Below are positions 54,557 through 64,000 of a stretch of 64,000 nucleotides of DNA, in pieces. Each line of letters opens with the position of its first letter. Position 1 is the first letter of the stretch. A model generated the notes under the pieces. The model made no database searches. It had not been told where the DNA came from and was given only the letters and a program-made list of their open reading frames with translations. The position numbers and the translations under genes were made by a program. Origin of the DNA: Anoplolepis gracilipes (lineage: Eukaryota > Arthropoda > Insecta > Hymenoptera > Formicidae); NCBI RefSeq assembly GCF_047496725.1, contig NC_132971.1, forward strand, positions 9,135,001-9,199,000, in the 5' to 3' direction.

Positions 54557-55414
54557 ATTAAAAATATTTATTATTATTTAGTTTTAAATTTATTAAATTT
54601 ATTAATTTTATTATTAATTTTATTGTTAGGGATTGCTTTTTTAACTTTATTAGAGCGGAAATTTTTAGGATATGTACAAATACGTAAAGGTCCTAATAAG
54701 GTCGGGTTAGTTGGTATTTTGCAACCTTTCAGCGATGCTATTAAATTATTAAATAAAGAATTATTTTATGTTTATAAATCTAATTATCGATTATTTTATT
54801 TGACTCCTTCAATGAGATTTGTAACTATATTATCTATATGATTATTATATCCGTTTGCTACTAATTTTTATTATTTAAATTATTCTATTTTATTAATAAT
54901 TATTTTTATATCTATTGGCGGGTATTTCATTATTTTTATAGGATGGTCAGCAAATTCAATTTATTCAATAATAGGGTCTATGCGATCTGTTGCTCAAATA
55001 TTATCTTATGAAGTAAGGTTTATTTTAATTATTTTAATTTTAATAATTATAAGAGAAAGATACTCTTTTTTGGATTTTTATAAATATCAAATTTATATTT
55101 GGTATTTAGTTAGTTTATATCCTTTATTTTTGTTATATTTTATTAGAATTTTGGCTGAGTTAAATCGTAGCCCTATAGATTTTATTGAGGGCGAATCAGA
55201 GTTAGTTTCGGGGTTTAATATTGAATATTTTAGGGGGGGATTTACATTAATTTTTTTATCTGAATATGGTATGATTATTTTTTTTAGATTTATTAGAATT
55301 ATTTTATTTACTAATTTACTTTTATATTCTATGTTAATATTTGTTATAATTAATTTAATAAGATCTTTGATTATTTTTATGCGAGGATTATTACCTCGAA
55401 TGCGGTATAAATAA
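54557..55414 (+). pseudogene. nad1: nad1, 3'-truncated (NUMT unit C)
   Basis: Same as unit A, open in the mitochondrial code to the nad2 junction. Confidence 0.83.
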
Positions 55415-56311
55415 AAATATATTATTAGATTTATTAAATTAATATAAACATAAATTAAAATGAAAGAATTTAAAATCATTAAAATAAAAATAAAGTAAAA
55501 ATTTGAATTTAATAAAAAAATATAGATTATAGTTCATTTAAAAATAAAAAACGTTAGTGGGGGAATTCTGGCTAAATTAAAAATTAATAACAAACAAATT
55601 AAATTAAAATTAATTGAAGGAAAGTTATTACTTAAAGAAAATCTAAATGAAATTTTAAAATATATAAAAATTATAATAATAATTAATGGGATAAGTGTAT
55701 AGAATATTAAATATGAAAATCAGATTAGGGTTTTAAAATAAATTAAAATTAATATTTATCCGGTCAATCGAAGAAAACATTTGGTTAATTGAAGAAAATC
55801 TTAATAAAATTTTAAAATTTATTGAATTAATTATTTTAAAGGCGGAGATAAATGCAGATGTTAAAATTATAAAATATAGTAAAAAAATTGGAGGGTTAAT
55901 AAGTGAAATTATGTATAAAGGAATAATTTTTTGAATTGTTAAAAAAATAAATAATGAATATCAATCTAAAAAAATAGCTACAGAAGGGATTCATGAATGA
56001 AATGGGGGGATCCCTAATTTAATTATAATAGAGATAAAAAAATTGATTATAATAAAATTTATTTGTATATATATAAAATTATTAATAATTAAAGTTAACA
56101 TTATTATTAAGGAAGCTAAAGCTTGAATGAGATAATATAAAAAAATAATTTTTTTATTTTTTAATTTAATTGATAAAAAACAAATGAATAAAAAATTATT
56201 AATTTCCATAATAATACAAATTATTAATAAATCGTATAAAAATAAAGAAATAAAAGAAAAATAAATTAAATAAGACATTAAAAAAAATTTTATGAATAAA
56301 TTATGATGCAT
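55409..56311 (-). pseudogene. nad2: nad2 fragment (NUMT unit D)
   Basis: Same truncated and frameshifted form as in unit B. Confidence 0.8.
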
Positions 56312-56370
56312 ATAAATAAAATTAATTTTTTAGTTGTATTAAACTTTGAATAAATATTGAATATTAATAT

Positions 56371-56441
56371 TATATTTTAATGTATTATAAAGCATAAAAA
56401 TTTTTGAAATTTTTTGAGATAGTTTAAATCTATTAAATATA
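56371..56441 (+). tRNA. trnQ: trnQ (NUMT unit D)
   Basis: Copy of unit A trnQ, anticodon TTG. Confidence 0.7.
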
Positions 56442-56455
56442 AAAAAATTAATTTA

Positions 56456-56523
56456 AATGAAAACATATATAAATTATGTATGATTTATTCTATCAAAATA
56501 ATCCTTTTATCAGGCATATCATT
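56456..56523 (-). tRNA. trnI: trnI (NUMT unit D)
   Basis: Copy of unit A trnI, anticodon GAT. Confidence 0.72.
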
Positions 56524-56577
56524 AAATAAATTTTTAGTTATTAATAAAATTTAAATAGCAAAAATAATTAATTAAAT

Positions 56578-56642
56578 AAGAGAAAGATAAAATTTCTATA
56601 TTTAGGGTATGAACCTAAAAGCTTAGAGAATTAGCTTACTTA
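56578..56642 (-). tRNA. trnM: trnM (NUMT unit D)
   Basis: Copy of unit A trnM, anticodon CAT. Confidence 0.72.
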
Positions 56643-57442
56643 CTTTAATTAAATAAATATAAATTAGTATAATATTTTTGAAAATTGACTATTAATCATT
56701 AGTTAAAATTAAATATGATAAGTAAATTTAATTTAAAAAAAGGTTATAAGTAAATTTAAATAAATAATTTAAATTAAATTTGTATTAGTAAAAATAATAA
56801 AAGAATTTATTAAAATTAAAGTAGTTATAAAGATTAATTAATAAATTAAATAATAAAATATTATAAATAAAATTATTATAAAAATTGATTTTTTAAAAAT
56901 AATTAGTTATTATAGAATTAAAAAAGTATAATTAGTTAAAATAAAATTCAGAGGGAGAGAGTAATTTTATTTAAATTTAATAATTGACTCTTTTAATTAT
57001 ATGTATTTATAAAAAAAAAATATATTATTAAAATTAAAATTAAAAAACTTATCTATAAATAAAATAATTAATAATAATTAAAAATCTTATTTATATAAAT
57101 TTAAGGAGAGTATTTTATAGAAAGTAAAAAAAATTAAAAATTTAAGTTTTTATTTATATATACATTAATATTATTTAATAATTATTATTTAATGTTAATA
57201 AAATATTTTAATTATTTTTATAAATATATAATTAATTATATATATTTAAAATATTTAATTAACATTAATTATTTAATATTAATTAATTAAAACTTATTAA
57301 TCATTATTTTTAATTTAAAATATTAAAAACCTAAAATATAGAAAAAAAAAATTATTTATTAATAAAATATTTTAATATATTTAAATAATTATTAATAATT
57401 AATAATAATGATAATAATATAAAAAAGGGGGGGGGAATATTA
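56643..57442. other. Control region copy (NUMT unit D)
   Basis: As in unit A but with GACTCTTTT, like units B and E. Confidence 0.65.
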
Positions 57443-58353
57443 TTTAATTTTTTTTTTATGTATATTATAAATTAAATTTTATATTCATATTAAATTTAAA
57501 TTTAAATTATTTTTATAATTTGTTTTTAATAATTAATAAATATAATTACAAAATTAATTTTTTTTTTAAATTTATTTTATAATTTAAAGTATAAATAAAA
57601 TTTTAAAAAATTATATAAAATTTAAATAATTTAATAATATATAAATTAGTATTTATAATAATTAATTAAATAAAAATTTATAATAGAAAATTATAATTTA
57701 TTATTAATAAATAAAGTGCCAGTAATTGCGGTTTATACTTTAAATAAAAATAAATTTAAATAATTATATATAAATATAAAATATATAAATAAATAAATAT
57801 ATTTAACTAATTTATTTTTTTATGGTGAAATATGAATAGATATTAAAAGTTAAATAATTTTATTTAAATTAATAATAAAATTAAAAAAATTTATATAATA
57901 AATTAGGATTAGATACCCTATTATTTAAATGAAAATAAAATATAATTAAATATTAAATGTTAATCATTAAAAATAAAAAATTTGGCGGTATTTTATGATT
58001 TAGAGGAACTTGTTGATTAATTTGATAATCCACGAATAGAATTACTTAATTTAATTTTTATATATTGTTGTTGAAAAATTATATTAAAAGATTAATAATT
58101 TAAAAATTAATTATAATTATAATTCAAATCAAAATGTAGAATAGTTAAGATTTAAATGAGTTACATTTAATTTAATTAATTGAAATAAATTTTAAAAGTT
58201 TTATAAATATTGAATTTAATTGTAAAGTTAAAAAAATATTTAAATTGAATTTTAAATAAAATATGTACAAATTGCCCGTCATTTTCATTAATAAAAATTT
58301 ATGGAAAAAGTCGTAACAAAGTAAATATATTGGAAAATGTATTTAGAATAAAA
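57443..58353 (+). rRNA. rrnS: 12S rRNA (NUMT unit D)
   Basis: Copy with the TAATTG variant shared with unit B. Confidence 0.82.
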
Positions 58354-58414
58354 AAAAATTTTAGTTTAAATAAAAATTTTTCATTTACATTGAAAAGATT
58401 AATTAAAAATTTTT
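58354..58414 (+). tRNA. trnV: trnV (NUMT unit D)
   Basis: Copy of unit A trnV, anticodon TAC. Confidence 0.68.
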
Positions 58415-59882
58415 TAAATTTTATTATAATTAATAAATAAATTATTAATAATAAATAAATATAAGAAAAAATATTATAAATTATTAAATAAAATTATATT
58501 AAAAAAAAAAAAGTTTTAGTAAAAAATTTTAAAATAATTATTTTAATTTTAATGATAATGTAATGTAAATGAAAATAAAAAAATTTTTTTAGAGTAATTT
58601 TAGTTGAATGTACCTTTTGTATCAGGGTTTATTAAAAAAAATTATTGATAAATAAATTTCTCGAAAGAAAAAGAGTTAAATAAATAAATAAAATTTAATA
58701 TAAAAAAATTATTTTTAATATTTATTTAGAGAAGATATTTTAATCAATTTTTTTGATATTTAATTTTTTTTTATATAAATTTAATTTAGATATAAATTTA
58801 AATATGTAAATTTTTATTAAAGTTTAAAATAATTTTTATTTACAATAAATATATTGATTTATATTAAAAATTTATGGGATAATCTATAAATTAATTTTAA
58901 AATTTAAAAAATTTATTAATATTATTTATAAAAATTTTATAAAAATGGTTTTAAAATTTAAAATTTTTTGAAAAAATTTAATAATTTATTTATTTTAGCA
59001 TAGTTTAATTATAATTTTAAAATTAAAATAAATTTAATAAATTAAAAAAATATTTTTATTAATTTAAATTAAAAATTAATAATGATAAAATTAGTATTAT
59101 TTATAAAATTTATTTTTAAAAATTTGATAATAATTAATAATTTATATTTAATTAAAGAATTAGGCAAAATAAATTTATTTAATATATTTAAATAAAATTA
59201 AGTCCACCTGTTTAATAAAAACATGGTTTTTAGAAAATAATTAAAGATTTGTTCTGCTCAATGATGTGTATTAAATAGCCGCAGTAATTTGACTGTGCTA
59301 ACGTAGCATAATCATTTGTCTTTTAATTGGAGGCTGGAATGAAGGAATGGATGAGATTTAAGCTTTTTAAATTAAATAATAAAAATTTAAATTTTGAATA
59401 AAAATGTTCAAATAATATTATGGGACGATAAGACCCTATAGAATTTAATATAATTTTTATTAAAATACATTAGTTTTTAAATTTAGTATAAAATTATATT
59501 TAGTTGGGAGGATTAAAAAATTTTATAAACTTTTTTAATTTTATTTAATAGATAATCATATATTTATGAAAATATGAATAAGTTTTAAAAAAAATTATTG
59601 AAAAATTAATTACCTTAGGGATAACAGCGTAATATTTTTTTTAAGATCATATTATAAAAAATGATTGCGACCTCGATGTTGAATTAAAATAAAAATTAGA
59701 TGGAAAAATTTAATTATTTAGTCTGTTCGACTATTAAAATTTTACATGATTTGAGTTTAGATCGGCGTAAGCCAGATCGGATTTTATCTATAATTAAAGT
59801 GTAAATAAATTTGTACGAAAGGACTTTTTATTTGAAATTTTTTTTAAATTAAAGAATAATATTAATTTTATAAAAATTGTAG
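58415..59882 (+). rRNA. rrnL: 16S rRNA (NUMT unit D)
   Basis: Copy of unit A rrnL with all conserved landmarks. Confidence 0.85.
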
Positions 59883-59951
59883 ATTACTTTGGCAGAATAG
59901 TGTAATAAATTTAGAATTTATAAATATATAAAAATAATTTATATAAGTAAT
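59883..59951 (+). tRNA. trnL1: trnL1 (NUMT unit D)
   Basis: Copy of unit A trnL1, anticodon TAG. Confidence 0.77.
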
Positions 59952-59952
59952 A

Positions 59953-60810
59953 ATTAAAAATATTTATTATTATTTAGTTTTAAATTTATTAAATTTATTA
60001 ATTTTATTATTAATTTTATTGTTAGGGATTGCTTTTTTAACTTTATTAGAGCGGAAATTTTTAGGATATGTACAAATACGTAAAGGTCCTAATAAGGTCG
60101 GGTTAGTTGGTATTTTGCAACCTTTCAGCGATGCTATTAAATTATTAAATAAAGAATTATTTTATGTTTATAAATCTAATTATCGATTATTTTATTTGAC
60201 TCCTTTAATGAGATTTGTAACTATATTATCTATATGATTATTATATCCGTTTGCTACTAATTTTTATTATTTAAATTATTCTATTTTATTAATAATTATT
60301 TTTATATCTATTGGCGGGTATTTCATTATTTTTATAGGATGGTCAGCAAATTCAATTTATTCAATAATAGGGTCTATGCGATCTGTTGCTCAAATATTAT
60401 CTTATGAAGTAAGGTTTATTTTAATTATTTTAATTTTAATAATTATAAGAGAAAGATACTCTTTTTTGGATTTTTATAAATATCAAATTTATATTTGGTA
60501 TTTAGTTAGTTTATATCCTTTATTTTTGTTATATTTTATTAGAATTTTGGCTGAGTTAAATCGTAGCCCTATAGATTTTATTGAGGGCGAATCAGAGTTA
60601 GTTTCGGGGTTTAATATTGAATATTTTAGGGGGGGATTTACATTAATTTTTTTATCTGAATATGGTATGATTATTTTTTTTAGATTTATTAGAATTATTT
60701 TATTTACTAATTTACTTTTATATTCTATGTTAATATTTGTTATAATTAATTTAATAAGATCTTTGATTATTTTTATGCGAGGATTATTACCTCGAATGCG
60801 GTATAAATAA
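59953..60810 (+). pseudogene. nad1: nad1, 3'-truncated (NUMT unit D)
   Basis: As in unit A with one private change, TCA to TTA (Ser to Leu) at about 60205. Confidence 0.83.
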
Positions 60811-61707
60811 AAATATATTATTAGATTTATTAAATTAATATAAACATAAATTAAAATGAAAGAATTTAAAATCATTAAAATAAAAATAAAGTAAAAATTT
60901 GAATTTAATAAAAAAATATAGATTATAGTTCATTTAAAAATAAAAAACGTTAGTGGGGGAATTCTGGCTAAATTAAAAATTAATAACAAACAAATTAAAT
61001 TAAAATTAATTGAAGGAAAGTTATTACTTAAAGAAAATCTAAATGAAATTTTAAAATATATAAAAATTATAATAATAATTAATGGGATAAGTGTATAGAA
61101 TATTAAATATGAAAATCAGATTAGGGTTTTAAAATAAATTAAAATTAATATTTATCCGGTCAATCGAAGAAAACATTTGGTTAATTGAAGAAAATCTTAA
61201 TAAAATTTTAAAATTTATTGAATTAATTATTTTAAAGGCGGAGATAAATGCAGATGTTAAAATTATAAAATATAGTAAAAAAATTGGAGGGTTAATAAGT
61301 GAAATTATGTATAAAGGAATAATTTTTTGAATTGTTAAAAAAATAAATAATGAATATCAATCTAAAAAAATAGCTACAGAAGGGATTCATGAATGAAATG
61401 GGGGGATCCCTAATTTAATTATAATAGAGATAAAAAAATTGATTATAATAAAATTTATTTGTATATATATAAAATTATTAATAATTAAAGTTAACATTAT
61501 TATTAAGGAAGCTAAAGCTTGAATGAGATAATATAAAAAAATAATTTTTTTATTTTTTAATTTAATTGATAAAAAACAAATGAATAAAAAATTATTAATT
61601 TCCATAATAATACAAATTATTAATAAATCGTATAAAAATAAAGAAATAAAAGAAAAATAAATTAAATAAGACATTAAAAAAAATTTTATGAATAAATTAT
61701 GATGCAT
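60805..61707 (-). pseudogene. nad2: nad2 fragment (NUMT unit E)
   Basis: Same truncated and frameshifted form as in unit B. Confidence 0.8.
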
Positions 61708-61766
61708 ATAAATAAAATTAATTTTTTAGTTGTATTAAACTTTGAATAAATATTGAATATTAATAT

Positions 61767-61837
61767 TATATTTTAATGTATTATAAAGCATAAAAATTTT
61801 TGAAATTTTTTGAGATAGTTTAAATCTATTAAATATA
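61767..61837 (+). tRNA. trnQ: trnQ (NUMT unit E)
   Basis: Copy of unit A trnQ, anticodon TTG. Confidence 0.7.
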
Positions 61838-61851
61838 AAAAAATTAATTTA

Positions 61852-61919
61852 AATGAAAACATATATAAATTATGTATGATTTATTCTATCAAAATAATCC
61901 TTTTATCAGGCATATCATT
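61852..61919 (-). tRNA. trnI: trnI (NUMT unit E)
   Basis: Copy of unit A trnI, anticodon GAT. Confidence 0.72.
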
Positions 61920-61973
61920 AAATAAATTTTTAGTTATTAATAAAATTTAAATAGCAAAAATAATTAATTAAAT

Positions 61974-62038
61974 AAGAGAAAGATAAAATTTCTATATTTA
62001 GGGTATGAACCTAAAAGCTTAGAGAATTAGCTTACTTA
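61974..62038 (-). tRNA. trnM: trnM (NUMT unit E)
   Basis: Copy of unit A trnM, anticodon CAT. Confidence 0.72.
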
Positions 62039-62839
62039 CTTTAATTAAATAAATATAAATTAGTATAATATTTTTGAAAATTGACTATTAATCATTAGTT
62101 AAAATTAAATATGATAAGTAAATTTAATTTAAAAAAAGGTTATAAGTAAATTTAAATAAATAATTTAAATTAAATTTGTATTAGTAAAAATAATAAAAGA
62201 ATTTATTAAAATTAAAGTAGTTATAAAGATTAATTAATAAATTAAATAATAAAATATTATAAATAAAATTATTATAAAAATTGATTTTTTAAAAATAATT
62301 AGTTATTATAGAATTAAAAAAGTATAATTAGTTAAAATAAAATTCAGAGGGAGAGAGTAATTTTATTTAAATTTAATAATTGACTCTTTTAATTATATGT
62401 ATTTATAAAAAAAAAATATATTATTAAAATTAAAATTAAAAAACTTATCTATAAATAAAATAATTAATAATAATTAAAAATCTTATTTATATAAATTTAA
62501 GGAGAGTATTTTATAGAAAGTAAAAAAAATTAAAAATTTAAGTTTTTATTTATATATACATTAATATTATTTAATAATTATTATTTAATGTTAATAAAAT
62601 ATTTTAATTATTTTTATAAATATATAATTAATTATATATATTTAAAATATTTAATTAACATTAATTATTTAATATTAATTAATTAAAACTTATTAATCAT
62701 TATTTTTAATTTAAAATATTAAAAACCTAAAATATAGAAAAAAAAAATTATTTATTAATAAAATATTTTAATATATTTAAATAATTATTAATAATTAATA
62801 ATAATGATAATAATATAAAAAAGGGGGAGGGGAATATTA
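62039..62839. other. Control region copy (NUMT unit E)
   Basis: As in unit C (A within the G run) but with GACTCTTTT like units B and D. Confidence 0.65.
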
Positions 62840-63750
62840 TTTAATTTTTTTTTTATGTATATTATAAATTAAATTTTATATTCATATTAAATTTAAATTT
62901 AAATTATTTTTATAATTTGTTTTTAATAATTAATAAATATAATTACAAAATTAATTTTTTTTTTAAATTTATTTTATAATTTAAAGTATAAATAAAATTT
63001 TTAAAAATTATATAAAATTTAAATAATTTAATAATATATAAATTAGTATTTATAATAATTAATTAAATAAAAATTTATAATAGAAAATTATAATTTATTA
63101 TTAATAAATAAAGTGCCAGCAATTGCGGTTTATACTTTAAATAAAAATAAATTTAAATAATTATATATAAATATAAAATATATAAATAAATAAATATATT
63201 TAACTAATTTATTTTTTTATGGTGAAATATGAATAGATATTAAAAGTTAAATAATTTTATTTAAATTAATAATAAAATTAAAAAAATTTATATAATAAAT
63301 TAGGATTAGATACCCTATTATTTAAATGAAAATAAAATATAATTAAATATTAAATGTTAATCATTAAAAATAAAAAATTTGGCGGTATTTTATGATTTAG
63401 AGGAACTTGTTGATTAATTTGATAATCCACGAATAGAATTACTTAATTTAATTTTTATATATTGTTGTTGAAAAATTATATTAAAAGATTAATAATTTAA
63501 AAATTAATTATAATTATAATTCAAATCAAAATGTAGAATAGTTAAGATTTAAATGAGTTACATTTAATTTAATTAATTGAAATAAATTTTTAAAGTTTTA
63601 TAAATATTGAATTTAATTGTAAAGTTAAAAAAATATTTAAATTGAATTTTAAATAAAATATGTACAAATTGCCCGTCATTTTCATTAATAAAAATTTATG
63701 GAAAAAGTCGTAACAAAGTAAATATATTGGAAAATGTATTTAGAATAAAA
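62840..63750 (+). rRNA. rrnS: 12S rRNA (NUMT unit E)
   Basis: Copy with CAATTG as in units A and C; it shares the extra T variants of unit C. Confidence 0.82.
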
Positions 63751-63811
63751 AAAAATTTTAGTTTAAATAAAAATTTTTCATTTACATTGAAAAGATTAAT
63801 TAAAAATTTTT
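63751..63811 (+). tRNA. trnV: trnV (NUMT unit E)
   Basis: Copy of unit A trnV, anticodon TAC. Confidence 0.68.
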
Positions 63812-64000
63812 TAAATTTTATTATAATTAATAAATAAATTATTAATAATAAATAAATATAAGAAAAAATATTATAAATTATTAAATAAAATTATATTAAA
63901 AAAAAAAAAGTTTTAGTAAAAAATTTTAAAATAATTATTTTAATTTTAATGATAATGTAATGTAAATGAAAATAAAAAAATTTTTTTAGAGTAATTTTAG
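63812..64000 (+). rRNA. rrnL: 16S rRNA 5' part (NUMT unit E), cut by the window edge
   Basis: First 189 bases of the rrnL copy; the rest is outside the window. Confidence 0.75.

Larger units (their letters stand above)
50012..55408. repeat. NUMT tandem unit C
   Basis: Third full unit, 5397 bp, uninterrupted. It shares with E, against A, B and D, an extra T in two T/A runs (near 52204 and 52793). Confidence 0.9.
55409..60804. repeat. NUMT tandem unit D
   Basis: Fourth full unit, 5396 bp. It shares GCCAGTAATTG with unit B and has a pure G run in the control region like unit A. Confidence 0.9.
60805..64000. repeat. NUMT tandem unit E, cut by the window edge
   Basis: Fifth unit, ending within rrnL at the right edge; the array continues beyond the window for an unknown length. 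Confidence 0.9.

Noticed and set aside
17562..64000. True mitochondrial genome or contaminating organelle contig
   Set aside because: Frameshifted cox1 and nad2, tandem units with a fixed false junction, fusion to a nuclear retroelement and a Gypsy insertion with target duplication all argue for nuclear DNA. Collapse or expansion by assembly of the unit number cannot be excluded.
1..64000. CRISPR arrays, operons, riboswitches or bacterial genes
   Set aside because: None seen; the tandem repeats present are mini- and microsatellites, LTR arrays and NUMT units of an animal genome.

Overview
This is nuclear DNA of an insect, most likely an ant. It is packed with retroelements and with a large nuclear copy of mitochondrial DNA (NUMT). 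The ant call rests on the mitochondrial gene order trnM-trnI-trnQ-nad2, an arrangement known from ants, and on the very AT-rich mitochondrial sequence. Nuclear location follows from a frameshifted cox1 and nad2, tandem repetition of the mitochondrial segment, and a Gypsy element inserted in it with a clean 4-bp target duplication. No ordinary host gene was recognised.

Region 1 (1-11075). Two diverged copies of a giant LTR-like element. Copy LTR1 (2692-7887, plus strand) lies inside copy LTR2 (minus strand, 11075 down to 7888, then 1095 to the left edge). LTR2 shows a 1.6-kb direct duplication on either side of LTR1. Each copy carries what looks like its own small spliced gene: a 115-117 aa arginine-rich protein ('MPG') whose stop codon is closely followed by a splice donor, and about 2 kb downstream a 59 aa acidic protein ('MGP'). 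A structured-looking block of about 120 bp upstream of MPG is also conserved. Neither protein is recognised. The termini (TGTGACGTCCCGCC at one end, TGGACG...ACA at the other) resemble the LTR termini of the Gypsy element in region 4, so I read these as LTRs that encode genes.

Region 2 (11076-about 17561). A degenerate non-LTR retrotransposon of the R1 type on the plus strand. It has a GC-rich 5' leader, ORF1 with three zinc knuckles, and ORF2 with endonuclease and reverse transcriptase. It is broken by many stops and frameshifts and cut off at its 3' end by the NUMT.

Region 3 (17562-64000, interrupted by region 4). The NUMT: part of cox1, then trnY, trnC, trnW, nad2, trnQ, trnI, trnM, control region, rrnS, trnV, rrnL, trnL1 and most of nad1. 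The nad2-to-nad1 part, about 5396 bp, is repeated head to tail: units A to D in full and E running off the right edge. Variants partly alternate between units (B like D, C like E), which hints at a two-unit higher-order repeat.

Region 4 (29432-49654, minus strand). A young Gypsy-type LTR retrotransposon inserted in nad1 of NUMT unit B. It encodes gag, protease, pol (RT, RNase H, integrase) and an envelope glycoprotein. Its two LTRs are 5.73 kb each and almost identical. Upstream of a TATA box each LTR carries a textbook heat-shock element. The pol linker between RNase H and integrase contains a segment resembling a macro (ADP-ribose-binding) domain.

The most interesting material is the pair of giant-LTR families: one carries small conserved spliced genes, the other a heat-shock-type promoter and a possible macro domain in pol.
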